From assembly GCF_023656515.1 (NCBI RefSeq), contig NZ_JAMOFV010000006.1:4667735-4731734 (forward strand): DNA of 64,000 nucleotides, given 5' to 3'. The stretch's first letter is position 1. Each line of letters opens with the position of its first letter. A program made the translations under genes and the position numbers. Below the pieces are notes generated by a model. It did not search any database. It was given only the letters and a program-made list of their open reading frames with translations, and had not been told where the DNA came from. Below, in pieces: positions 45,701-53,773 of the stretch. The stretch is from Clostridium swellfunianum (lineage in GTDB: Bacteria; Bacillota; Clostridia; Clostridiales; Clostridiaceae).

Positions 45701-46309
45701 TTATTCTACCTTAAATAATTCAGTCTTAAGTTCTGGGTTTGCTTGAAAATTTTTATAAGTTATCTTTATTCTTTCATTTTCTTTTTCATCATATACAATT
45801 ACCCATTCAGGCAAGCGAGTTTTAACCTCTACATACATAACAGCCTTAGCTGTATCTTTGTTTCCGCCTGGTATCAATAATTCTATCAGCTGATACTTTT
45901 TTCCTTCAACATCTTTAAAATCAATTTTTATCTCTTCGTTAGTATATAAAAGATTTATGTACTCATTTATAAAGGTTATTTTATAGCCGCTGTTAAACTC
46001 CTTGTCCAAAGTATATTTAAAGTTATTTTTGACATCTTGTACATATATTTTATCTGGCTTATGAATGAAAATTCTATCTTGTCCAAGTTCTAAGCGATAG
46101 CCTTGTTGTTTATTATAAAACTGCTTTCCTTCTTGGTTTATAGTCTGCTTGTCATTTTTTGTTTCCATAACAAAATCGGTGCTGTAACTGTCCAATTCCT
46201 TTAAGAAATATAAAATATCGTTAGGATCTCTTTGTCCACTTTTACAGCTTGAAAGCAAAGCAGCCATTCCAATAAATACAGCAAATAGTATTAATAATTT
46301 TCTACTCAT
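45701..46309 (-). CDS. GerS-like outer-leaflet lipoprotein (LolA-fold)
   Basis: A 202-residue lipoprotein: signal peptide with lipobox LLSSC (Cys about 22 from the ATG used here), then a LolA/OmpL-like beta-rich domain (DFVMETKNDKQTINQEGKQFYNKQQGYRLELGQ, PDKIYVQDVKNNFKYTLDK). Its position directly upstream of an alanine racemase matches gerS of C. difficile, which is needed for spore cortex hydrolysis at germination. The family assignment is by context plus fold, so moderate. The ATG at 46309 has GGAGG; a TTG codon upstream is rejected. Confidence 0.6.
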   Translation of the reverse strand: MSRKLLILFAVFIGMAALLSSCKSGQRDPNDILYFLKELDSYSTDFVMETKNDKQTINQEGKQFYNKQQGYRLELGQDRIFIHKPDKIYVQDVKNNFKYTLDKEFNSGYKITFINEYINLLYTNEEIKIDFKDVEGKKYQLIELLIPGGNKDTAKAVMYVEVKTRLPEWVIVYDEKENERIKITYKNFQANPELKTELFKVE

Positions 46310-46380
46310 TCCATCCTCCAAAAATATCGAGTTTCTCTATTAATACTATTCACTTTTTTTCCTATATATTCTTGATTATT

Positions 46381-47880
46381 TTACTGCTGCAGTTCTTTAA
46401 TCACATAAGGTATATTTTCAATTACGTGTTCTGCATTAACACAAAACATCTTCTCAGAAAGCTTATCTCCAGCATAGCCATGAACATAGGCTGCAAGATA
46501 GGCTGCTTCCAATGGATTATAGCCTTGACCAATAAAGGAACCTATTATTCCAGTTAAACAATCTCCCATGCCGCCAGAAGCCATGGAACTGTTTCCTGTT
46601 GGATTTATCATTGTAATAGTTCCATCAGTTATCACTGTGTTGTAGCCTTTAAGCAAAACAACAACTCCATACTCTTTAGCAAACTGCTGGGAAACCTCAA
46701 TTCTGTTTTGCTTAATATAATCAATGGATAAGCCAGTTATCCTTGACATCTCGCCTAAGTGGGGTGTTAAAACCACCTTGTTTTCTCTGTTTTTTATAAG
46801 CTCAAGATTATCCTTTAAAACATTTATGCCATCTGCATCAATCACTACAGGACATGAGGAATTTTTAAGAGCATATCTAACACCCTCAAGGGTTTCTTCA
46901 TTGTTTCCCATTCCTGGCCCAATTGCAATAGCGCTGCATTTTTCAACAGCTTCTTTCAATCTGTTTCTTTCCTTAAAGGTTATAGTCATTGCTTCAACTA
47001 ATTTAGCGCTTAATACAGGCTGAATATCTTCGCTGCAGCATAAAGTAACAAGCCCTGCACCGCTTCTTACGGCAGATTCTGCACATATATAAGCCGCACC
47101 GGTAAAGCCCTTTGAACCTGCAGCAATCAAAACTCTTCCGTAGTCGCCCTTATGAGCATACTTATCCCTAACCTGAAGCTTTTCTTTTACCATTTGTCTA
47201 TCTACTATAAATTCATTCTCATGAAACTTATCTACAACCCACTGCGGAACACCAATGGCTTCAACAATTACCTCACCTGTATATTTATCGCTGCCATAGC
47301 TTAAAAAGCCCTTTTTATAAAGCTGAAAGGTGACAGTTTTATTTGCCTTAATGGAATTACCCATAATTTTTCCCGTATCGCTGTTAAAGCCTGAAGGCAC
47401 ATCTACCGATAGGATATAGCTGCTGTTTTCATTTATCACAGAAATAACCATATCATATATTCCGTCAACATTTTTGCTTAGTCCTGTTCCAAACAAAGCA
47501 TCTATTGTTACTTCACATCTTGCAGCGGCATCTCTAAGCTCATTTACATCCTCAACATTATTTATTTTTGTAATATTTACACCCATATTTAAAAGTATAT
47601 TATAGTTGGTTAAGCAGTCCTCACTCATGCCTTCCTTTGTGCCAATTAAAAAAACTTCTACCTTTTTTTCTAATACTACTAGATGTCTTGCAATTGCAAA
47701 GCCATCTCCTCCGTTATTGCCCTTTCCACAAACTACAGCAAAGCAGTTAATATTTTTCAAATCAAGATTACCAACAACCTTAAGAGCTGCATTCTCCATC
47801 AAAACAATACCTGGCAGCTTTAAATCTCCTATGCAGTAATTATCTATTTCCTTCATTACCATTCCTGTTGCCAGCTTCAT
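46381..47880 (-). CDS. nnr: bifunctional NAD(P)H-hydrate epimerase / ADP-dependent dehydratase
   Basis: A 499-residue fusion. The N-terminal epimerase (YjeF_N) has MKEIDNYCIGDLKLPGIVLMENAA and VVCGKGNNGGDGFAIARHL; the C-terminal dehydratase (carbohydrate-kinase-like) has AGSKGFTGAAYICAESAVRSGAGLVTL and GGMGDCLTGIIGSFIGQG. Together they repair hydrated, damaged NAD(P)H. The start at 47880 aligns with the family and has GAGG; it overlaps the acpS end by 41 bases. The pair nnr-acpS is a common clostridial arrangement. Confidence 0.93.
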   Translation of the reverse strand: MKLATGMVMKEIDNYCIGDLKLPGIVLMENAALKVVGNLDLKNINCFAVVCGKGNNGGDGFAIARHLVVLEKKVEVFLIGTKEGMSEDCLTNYNILLNMGVNITKINNVEDVNELRDAAARCEVTIDALFGTGLSKNVDGIYDMVISVINENSSYILSVDVPSGFNSDTGKIMGNSIKANKTVTFQLYKKGFLSYGSDKYTGEVIVEAIGVPQWVVDKFHENEFIVDRQMVKEKLQVRDKYAHKGDYGRVLIAAGSKGFTGAAYICAESAVRSGAGLVTLCCSEDIQPVLSAKLVEAMTITFKERNRLKEAVEKCSAIAIGPGMGNNEETLEGVRYALKNSSCPVVIDADGINVLKDNLELIKNRENKVVLTPHLGEMSRITGLSIDYIKQNRIEVSQQFAKEYGVVVLLKGYNTVITDGTITMINPTGNSSMASGGMGDCLTGIIGSFIGQGYNPLEAAYLAAYVHGYAGDKLSEKMFCVNAEHVIENIPYVIKELQQ

Positions 47881-48271
47881 AATTTTTTTCCTCATCTCCA
47901 ACGCTTTCTAAAACAGCATAGGCAATTGCACTATCCTGTCCATGTGAAATGCTTATATGTATTTTGTAATTACCATTTTTTTGCGCTAAAAGCTTAGCCT
48001 TTCCTTTTAGTACAACAATAGGTTTTCCAAGTGCTGTTCTATCTATTACTATATCTTTAAAACTAAAGCCTCTAATTCCAGTACCAAGAGCTTTTGACAC
48101 AGCCTCCTTTGCTGCAAATCTTCCAGCAACATACTCCGGCCTCATTCCCCTGCTCCTTAAATACTCAATTTCTTCTTTATCAAAAAGCTTATCTATAAAG
48201 TTTTCGTTTCTCTCTATAGCTTCTACTATTCTTCTAATCTCAACAATATCTACTCCAACCCCGATAATCAT
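47840..48271 (-). CDS. acpS: holo-[acyl-carrier-protein] synthase
   Basis: A 143-residue AcpS. The family motifs are GVGVDIVEIRRI at the N-terminus and FAAKEAVSKALGTGIRG near residue 50-66; HISISHGQDSAIAYAVLE is the conserved core of the active site near 105. It transfers 4'-phosphopantetheine from CoA to acyl carrier protein. The protein is about 17 residues longer than most, since its end reads through the nnr start (KNYEAGNRNGNEGNR is probably non-functional tail). AAGGGGGG precedes the ATG. Confidence 0.93.
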   Translation of the reverse strand: MIIGVGVDIVEIRRIVEAIERNENFIDKLFDKEEIEYLRSRGMRPEYVAGRFAAKEAVSKALGTGIRGFSFKDIVIDRTALGKPIVVLKGKAKLLAQKNGNYKIHISISHGQDSAIAYAVLESVGDEEKNYEAGNRNGNEGNR

Positions 48272-48312
48272 TTATCTCCCCCCTTTAAGTGTAGCGCACA
48301 GTAAAAATGCCT

Positions 48313-48353
48313 CAGGCTGCGGGATAAAGAACTTAGTGCCTTATCCCCAGCCT
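48313..48353. repeat. minimal copy of the E8-type hairpin ends
   Basis: AGGCTGCGGGATAAAG and CTTATCCCCAGCCT lie only 10 bases apart, forming a short hairpin that equals the two ends of E8 (20242-20545) with the interior deleted. The following 60 bases also resemble the sequence to the right of E8. Confidence 0.6.
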
Positions 48354-48416
48354 ATGCCGCTTCTAGCTGCACATAAAATATTTTAACCGATTGGCTTGTA
48401 AATAAAACCATATAAA

Positions 48417-48483
48417 AATTTATCATGAAATCAAGATATCTTCTTTTCGTGATATCGCGATATCTTGATAAGAAGATATCTAG
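48417..48483. repeat. GATATC palindromic module, copy 2
   Basis: Contains ATCAAGATATCTTCTTTTCG, the core GATATCGCGATATC, and GATAAGAAGATATCTAG. Identical over about 70 bases to the copy at 52936-53003. Lies upstream of acpS; no gene inside. Confidence 0.8.
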
Positions 48484-48602
48484 TTAGTCCTAGTAGTCAA
48501 ACTTGCTAATGCAATGATTTTTAGGCTGTATATTTAGAAATACAGCTTCCGTTTTTATTGCGACTCGTACTTATATTTTATCATAGTTTTAGGTTTTATT
48601 TT

Positions 48603-48682
48603 AGGGACGGTTAACATTTACTATCCTTATTTGCCCTAATTTTTTTCTTTTAGGTTTAAATAATTTTAGGGACGGTTAACAT
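48603..48682 (+). repeat. GGGACGGTTAAC short repeats, two copies
   Basis: AGGGACGGTTAACATTT occurs at about 48603 and again at about 48670. Related copies: GGGACGGTTAACAATTACTA near 41755, GGGACAGTTAACAATTATCA near 41690, and a degenerate GGAACGGTTAAT near 41218. Such dispersed GGGACGGTT motifs in Firmicutes are often REP-like repeats associated with IS200/IS605-type tyrosine transposases; none is seen in this window. Confidence 0.5.
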
Positions 48683-48754
48683 TTTATAGCTTTATTTAAC
48701 TTAGCTTAAGTGTTGCTATTCTTGGCAAAAACACCCCAAATACTACTGTAAGAT

Positions 48755-48795
48755 AAAAAGCTTATCTCAGGTAATTAAAATTTCCAGAGATAAGC
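48755..48795 (-). terminator. terminator after the Uma2 gene
   Basis: GCTTATCTC pairs with GAGATAAGC around an 18-base loop, followed on the minus strand by TTTTTATCTTAC, 12 bases beyond the stop. Confidence 0.75.
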
Positions 48796-48807
48796 CCTTA
48801 AGCTGCC

Positions 48808-49359
48808 TTATTCAAAAATACTTTTAAGCCCTATAGATAAATCTTCAAAGATACTTGATTTAACAATATCCTTTTCAAAATATATTTTAGGCTCTCCATA
48901 CACTCCGTTTTCTAAATTAAATATTTGGACCGTCCTATTTTTGGGGCTTACGATCCAATATTCCTCTACTCCAAATTTCATATACAGATTTAACTTCTTA
49001 ACATAATCATCAGATGCGTTTGAAGGTGAAACCACCTCCACAATAAGACTTGGTACTCCTTTAAACTGATTTTCATTGATTAGATTGTGTTCACATATTA
49101 TACTTATATCTGGCTGCACTCTCTTTATCTCTTCAGTCCCATCTTGAAGAATTATATCAAAAGGAGCTATAAACGGCTTGCAACTTTTGCCTAAGAAGAA
49201 GCTTCTAAATTCACTTGCAATATTTAACACTATGCTTTGATGCTGAGCCGTAGGCGTAGCTTGCATAATTATTTCACCATCAATAAATTCTGCTCGATCT
49301 ATATCTTTAGTAATTTCTAAAAATTCATCATAAGTATATCTTTTTCTTTGTGGCAACAT
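48808..49359 (-). CDS. Uma2-family (DUF820) putative nuclease
   Basis: A 183-residue protein with a PD-(D/E)XK-like Uma2 core: YTYDEFLEI, AEFIDGEIIMQATPTAQHQSIV, VQPDISII, then PSLIVEVVSPSNASDDYVKKLNLYMKFGVEEYWIVSPKNRTVQIF. The acidic E/D and the ExVSP motif are intact. Uma2 proteins are widespread, often multicopy, and of unclear role. GAAAGGGG is spaced for ATG at 49359; an upstream ATG in frame lacks it. Confidence 0.88.
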   Translation of the reverse strand: MLPQRKRYTYDEFLEITKDIDRAEFIDGEIIMQATPTAQHQSIVLNIASEFRSFFLGKSCKPFIAPFDIILQDGTEEIKRVQPDISIICEHNLINENQFKGVPSLIVEVVSPSNASDDYVKKLNLYMKFGVEEYWIVSPKNRTVQIFNLENGVYGEPKIYFEKDIVKSSIFEDLSIGLKSIFE

Positions 49360-49475
49360 TATGAAATTACCCCTTTCACATTGCAACTTATTGCAATTAT
49401 TGTATCATAAACTTGTTATTTACTAAAGATTTATTCCTATTCTTTTGTATTATTAAGTCAATATCCTTTTTAGGT

Positions 49476-49770
49476 TTATATTCTTGCCATAATTCTTGAA
49501 CTACGATAAAAAGTATCATACCTATACCCTCTATATCTGTAAGGGTTCTTATATCCTACACTTGATGTATTATTGGTTATATCAGTACCACTACCATCTT
49601 TAATGCTGATTAACTTACCCCAAGAGTCATAGGTATAAGAAGCACCTGTAGCTCCATTCTTATTGAATAAACCTATTATATCTCCTTGAGCATTTCTTAT
49701 ATAGTAATATTCTACACCATTTAAATTCATAGAAACAAGGTTGTCCGAACTGTCATAAGTATAATATACA
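49476..49770 (-). pseudogene. RHS/YD-repeat protein C-terminal remnant
   Basis: Reading backwards, YYTYDSSDNLVSMNLNG, VEYYYIRNAQGDIIGLF and YTYDSWGKL are classic YD repeats, then NPYRYRGYRYDT marks the conserved end of an RHS core. The usual GLYYLxxRYY that follows is replaced by an unrelated FYRSSRIMARI and a stop. Upstream the frame runs into unrelated sequence and a stop codon near 49858, with no start. It is a decayed fragment of a large secreted RHS or wall-associated protein. Confidence 0.75.
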
Positions 49771-50218
49771 TTTAAAAAACTAAATAATGCTGAAGCTGAT
49801 GCTGTTATTATAGAAATTCCTTCGATGCTCTGTCTGTTAGGATACTAGCCAACATATCTATGATTAAAGCATTAGACCAACAAATAAATAATCTTCAAAA
49901 GGAATACGAGCTACGCTCTCCTAAAATACACAGTCCAATGTACTTAAATAATCAAGAACGTAAAGCATTTTAAGTTACACTAAAGCAAGTACCATATTTG
50001 TCTATTATTCATATTTAGCAATAGTTTTTTGTCATGCTCTTTTATAAGAATATAATTTGTAATATTGTTATTTAAAAAAGCATTGACTACTTCTAGCTGG
50101 TCCTATACATCTTTTTATTTATTCAATGCCTAAATAGTTATCTGTAATCTTGTAGATGAATTATTAGTTCCTCATTATTATGAGTTTATTCTGACCTGCA
50201 GCAACTTTAAACGAAAAT
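49771..50218. other. gene-free stretch beside the RHS remnant
   Basis: Short broken frames only, including a plus-strand piece ending QQINNLQKEYELRSPKIHS. Nothing recognisable remains; it is probably debris from the same decayed locus. Confidence 0.3.
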
Positions 50219-50220
50219 AA

Positions 50221-50274
50221 AGCCCATTATCATCTCTAATCTTTTAAGAAAATTAGAAATAATAACGGGCTTTT
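50221..50274 (-). terminator. long stem-loop after the secreted protein gene
   Basis: AGCCCATTATCATCTCTAAT and the complement of AGCCCGTTATTATTTCTAAT form a 20-bp stem with three wobble or mismatched positions; on the minus strand it ends TTTATTTTCG, on the plus strand CTTTTC. It can stop transcription from both sides. Confidence 0.7.
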
Positions 50275-50354
50275 CATAGTAACTTTAATAACTTTGCTAG
50301 AGTTTATTTCTCATGAAGAGTTTTTTCTAATCATATATATAGTAGGATTATGCG

Positions 50355-51110
50355 TTAGAATTTTGATACTGCTAAGTATATAGTTTCACTATTATAGAAG
50401 TTTTTTTCCACCGTACCGTTGTTATATTTAAAATCCCAGCTATACGTACTCGGATTAATTTGACCAAGATATCTGGAAGGGGCTTGTCCTGGTTTATCAC
50501 ACCAACCAGCGTCGCTACATTGCATTACGACATGATAATCCCAATGTTTTGTATTTTCCCCTGTTCTAATAGCTATTCTATATTCGTTACTATATATTAC
50601 ATCAGCTTGATTTATTATCCTTGCACTTCTCCCCGCTGACTGCATATCATACATAATATAGTTAGCAATAGTTTTAACTGGTAAACCGGAAGAAAATTTA
50701 TAACCTTTAACCTCACCAGGGTTTAGTGCAAAACCAAAATTTCCAGCATAACCATAACAATTAACATCTGTTCTATTATTTGCAGTATAAGCCCATGCAA
50801 TACCAACATTAATTCCACCACCGCCATTACCAGGATCTGTTGCATAAGGTGTTATAAAAGCGGGTGTTATTGATGAATTATTAACTCTAATCGCTTCAAT
50901 CTTTTTTAAAGCAATTTCACTTTCTAAAGAATTATCCCTATAGATATAATTTGTTTGTTTTTCTATCTGGCTAATATGTACTAGTTTACCCGTACTATCT
51001 TTTACAAACTCTTGATATTTACTTGCTGCAGATACCTTAGTTATATCTCCTGAAATAATAATAACTGTAGCCAACAAAACATATGTCACTATTTTTTTAA
51101 ATCTTTTCAT
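50355..51110 (-). CDS. secreted putative papain-like cysteine peptidase
   Basis: A 251-residue secreted protein: signal peptide to about residue 29 (KVSAAS), a linker with GNGGGG near 94-99, then a domain with DVNCYGYA (Cys118), a D/N-rich middle, and HWDYHVVMQ (His189, His193) followed by two cysteines (198, 204) and KPGQAPSRY. An NCYxYA ... DYHxxxQ pattern followed by DKPG resembles papain-like proteases and amidases that use Cys/His. The catalytic role is inferred from this pattern only. GGGGGATTAATTT precedes the ATG. Confidence 0.55.
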   Translation of the reverse strand: MKRFKKIVTYVLLATVIIISGDITKVSAASKYQEFVKDSTGKLVHISQIEKQTNYIYRDNSLESEIALKKIEAIRVNNSSITPAFITPYATDPGNGGGGINVGIAWAYTANNRTDVNCYGYAGNFGFALNPGEVKGYKFSSGLPVKTIANYIMYDMQSAGRSARIINQADVIYSNEYRIAIRTGENTKHWDYHVVMQCSDAGWCDKPGQAPSRYLGQINPSTYSWDFKYNNGTVEKNFYNSETIYLAVSKF

Positions 51111-51571
51111 AAATTAATCCCCCATCATATTTTATTTGAATTTAAAATTTATACAAATTTGTCTCCTTTCTTATATTTTATACAATCTTATTTTATCATA
51201 CAAATAATTCCATGCAAATATATGTATTATATTCATTTATATTCCTATAAACTTAGTAACCACTTATCTCTAGTTCAAGTCTGTATGAAGTAATATACAT
51301 AGCCGCTCAAAAATTATCAATAACTAATTAATTATAATCTTCTTAGTTACGATACAATGCACTCTTATATATTACTGGCGTATACTCATATAAGCAGTTA
51401 CTAATTCGTGTTCTAAACGGTCTTAATACATATCATTGAAAGACTTTTAATTATTTGAATTAGTTATAATGAGATAATATTACTTTGCAAAATATAGGTA
51501 TGCTACTTTATATTATATAGTAATATGTAATATAATATAAATGTGCATAATAAAATTAAAGGAGTTTTAAA
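51111..51571. other. divergent regulatory region, no gene
   Basis: The 460-base gap between the secreted-peptidase gene (minus) and the padR gene (plus) has no coding frame. It must hold both promoters. TTGCAA at 51485-51490 and the AT palindrome TATATTATAT...ATATAATATA (about 51509-51539), just before padR, may be its promoter and operator; PadR proteins often autoregulate. In such AT-rich DNA this is weak. Confidence 0.4.
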
Positions 51572-51922
51572 GTGGAATTCGATAAAGAAGTTCTAAAAGG
51601 GTATATTGACTCAATTGTCTTATCAACATTGTATTACGAAGATATGTACGGATATTTGATTATGAAAAAAATAAAAGAAAAATCAAATGCAGAATTTGAG
51701 ATTAAAGAAGCAACACTTTATGTTTCATTAAAAAGGTTGGAAAAGAAAGGGTTTCTTAAAGGGTATTGGAGCGATAATCAGGGAACAAACGGAGGGAGAA
51801 GAAGATATTACTCCATTACCGATGATGGAAAGGAAAGCTTAATGAAAAATTCTTTAGAGTGGGGTTCTCTAAAAAAAATTTTGGATAATTTTATGGGGGG
51901 AAGGCAATATGAAGAGGATTGA
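51572..51922 (+). CDS. PadR-family transcriptional regulator
   Basis: A 116-residue winged-helix PadR: KGYIDSIVLSTLYYEDMYGYLIMKKIKEKSN, then ATLYVSLKRLEKKGFLKGYW and GGRRRYYSITDDGKESL. GTG start behind AAAGGAG. Overlaps the next gene by 14 bases, a coupling typical of PadR with its membrane partner. It probably represses its own operon and releases on binding a ligand or membrane stress. Confidence 0.92.
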   Translation: MEFDKEVLKGYIDSIVLSTLYYEDMYGYLIMKKIKEKSNAEFEIKEATLYVSLKRLEKKGFLKGYWSDNQGTNGGRRRYYSITDDGKESLMKNSLEWGSLKKILDNFMGGRQYEED

Positions 51923-52673
51923 TGACTATATTAACAAAATCTACAAGAACTTTGATCTGGAAAACGAAGAAATAATAATTATGAAAGAAGAAACTAAGAA
52001 TCATTTATATGATGAAGTAGAAGATTTAAAGAAACAAGGATTAACAGAGGAACAAAGCATTGATAGAGCAATGTCAAATTTCGGAAACGAAAAGTCTGTT
52101 AAAAATGAATTGAAATCTATACTTAAAAGGCAAGAAAAACTTATAAAGCTGCTTATAAAATTTGCTACATTTGTATTTATTGTTGCCAGCATATTTAAGT
52201 CAGCTGCCGTAGTCAATAGCTTTATAAACAGATATGATAAGAGTACTTCAATATATATGATTGATAGTATAGAAAGAAAAATAAAAAATATGATATCCAT
52301 TGATGAAAATACTCAGAATGAAATCACTCAATTGGTTGATGAATTTAATAAGCATAATAATAATGGATTGTATTATATTCAAATAACTAAAGGACTTCAA
52401 GGATCATATATACATTATAAGTATAATAAACCTGAAACAGAAAACCTTTTAATTAGGCATTATGACGGAAAAAATAATTGGAATTTTATATATAAAATAA
52501 GTGAAGCTCAAGCTGCTTATGATTATAATAAAGAAAAAGAGGCTTCAGAAAATATGGTTAATTTGATAATAAATAAGTTAGGTCAAAGCTCAAATTACTT
52601 ATTTGCAATTTCGACAATTCTTCTATGTGTTTACTTTATTAGCAAGGCTTATCTAAAAAACACACAATATTAA
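51909..52673 (+). CDS. PadR-linked membrane protein (DUF1700/permease-prefix-like)
   Basis: A 254-residue protein: an N-terminal soluble segment (EEIIIMKEETKNHLYDEVEDLKKQGLTEEQSIDRAMSNFGNEKSVKNEL), the hallmark of PadR-partner prefix domains, a membrane helix near 80-96 (LLIKFATFVFIVASIFKSAAVV), an extracellular domain and a second membrane helix near the C-terminus (YLFAISTILLCVYFISKAYL). Probably the partner or target of the upstream PadR. Exact function unknown. Confidence 0.75.
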   Translation: MKRIDDYINKIYKNFDLENEEIIIMKEETKNHLYDEVEDLKKQGLTEEQSIDRAMSNFGNEKSVKNELKSILKRQEKLIKLLIKFATFVFIVASIFKSAAVVNSFINRYDKSTSIYMIDSIERKIKNMISIDENTQNEITQLVDEFNKHNNNGLYYIQITKGLQGSYIHYKYNKPETENLLIRHYDGKNNWNFIYKISEAQAAYDYNKEKEASENMVNLIINKLGQSSNYLFAISTILLCVYFISKAYLKNTQY

Positions 52674-52935
52674 TACGTCTTTTGAAACCTTGCTCTACCA
52701 AACTTACAAACATATATAGGCATGCTATCTGCGATTCTGAAATAATCATAATGATATCCAAAACGTTCTGTGAGTTTATGTCTTATTAGTTCTATAGTCC
52801 TATACAATGCCCTGCGGGTTCTGATTAATACTTCTTATTATTTTGCGCAGCTTTTGCAATATCTTAAACTTCATAGGTATCTATTATTCTATATAAACCT
52901 ATTTCGCCAAGAGTTGTATATGTTGAGTTACTTAA
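52674..52935. other. repeat-flanked spacer, no gene
   Basis: AT-rich sequence with fragments related to the E8/E9 repeat complex (CCCTGCGGG near 52810, then the GATATC module). A plus-strand frame here (52770-52988) reads through the palindrome and is not a gene. Confidence 0.35.
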
Positions 52936-53003
52936 AAATTTATCATGAAATCAAGATATCTTCTTTTCGTGATATCGCGATATCTTGATAAGAAGATATC
53001 TAG
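52936..53003. repeat. GATATC palindromic module, copy 3
   Basis: Same sequence as the copy at 48417-48483 over about 70 bases. To its right GGCTGGGGATAAAGAAC and a TGTGGAAAATAATATTTGA tract, in the orientation opposite to E8, show that the module belongs to a larger mosaic repeat. Confidence 0.8.
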
Positions 53004-53086
53004 TTGGCATTATTATTTGCAAACCTAACGGCGGCTGGGGATAAAGAACTAGTGCGGTGTGGAAAATAATATTTGAAGAATAAAAA

Positions 53087-53110
53087 AAAGAGGAATCCGA
53101 TTCCTCTTTT
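53087..53110 (-). terminator. terminator after the DUF6514-like gene
   Basis: AAAGAGGAATC pairs with GATTCCTCTTT and is followed on the minus strand by TTTTTTTTATTC; it overlaps the stop codon region. Confidence 0.85.
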
Positions 53111-53495
53111 AGTAAGCTGATATTTCTTTTAAAGCTTCATCAAAGTCTACTATGTATTCATCTATATAATCACCTAAAACATCTACAAGATGAACAGGAG
53201 ATACGCAGTGATCATATAAAAGCTTTAGGAGGCTGTGAACCTTGTGTCTGTGTGGGCTTATGCTTTTCACGCTGTCACGCTCTATGTTAATTATCGAATT
53301 ATTTAATATATCTTGTCTTTCTATCTCAATGCCATAGGACTGAACTTCCATAGCATCTGAACCTAAATCTAAAGAAACCTTATCTTTGGTTAGTCTGTAA
53401 AAATAGTTTTTTCTCATGTCTTCACAAATTTCGTTTCTTACCATGCTTTCTACTATCATCATATAACTCTGTCTATAGCTCGCCAACTTGTCCAC
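53109..53495 (-). CDS. DUF6514-like protein
   Basis: At most 128 residues. The core KNYFYRLTKDKVSLDLGSDAMEVQSYGIEIERQDI, then HRHKVHSLLKLLYDHCVSPVHLVDVLGDYIDEYIVDFDEA matches the clostridial DUF6514 family. No function is known. The GTG at 53495 has no ribosome site and lies within a palindrome with DnaA-like boxes; a methionine 12 or 18 codons further in could be the real start, so the N-terminus is uncertain. Confidence 0.65.
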   Translation of the reverse strand: MDKLASYRQSYMMIVESMVRNEICEDMRKNYFYRLTKDKVSLDLGSDAMEVQSYGIEIERQDILNNSIINIERDSVKSISPHRHKVHSLLKLLYDHCVSPVHLVDVLGDYIDEYIVDFDEALKEISAY

Positions 53496-53529
53496 AAAGT
53501 TAACAATTGTTGTTAACAGTTGTGGATAA
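53488..53529. promoter_or_regulatory. inverted pair of DnaA-box-like sequences
   Basis: TTGTCCACA at 53488-53496 and TGTGGATAA at 53521-53529 (complement TTATCCACA, the perfect DnaA box) face each other around a GTTAACAATTGTTGTTAAC palindrome. Located at the 5' end of the DUF6514-like gene. Confidence 0.5.
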
Positions 53530-53773
53530 TTTTTTAACTATCTTAAAAATAGCGCTACAGAACAGTTCTTCACCCCCTGAGATTTTCTTTATCACAATAT
53601 TAACATTATGCACATGAGAATATTGTCGTATGGTAGATGTGCTTTATATTTTTTTATCTCAATATTATGACAAAGATTCCACTATGCTGTCAGCTATTCT
53701 ACTAGATGTTATTATTTTTTGCTTTAAAGTTGGCATAAAGCTTATAATTGTGTCGAAAATATAGCAAAAATGA

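Noticed and set aside
52770-52988. 72-residue plus-strand reading frame
   Set aside because: It reads through repeat debris and the GATATC palindrome, with no ribosome site.
53021-53035. CCTAACGGCGGC as an attC half-site
   Set aside because: Part of the E8-type mosaic repeat; there is no L box nor a partner half-site.
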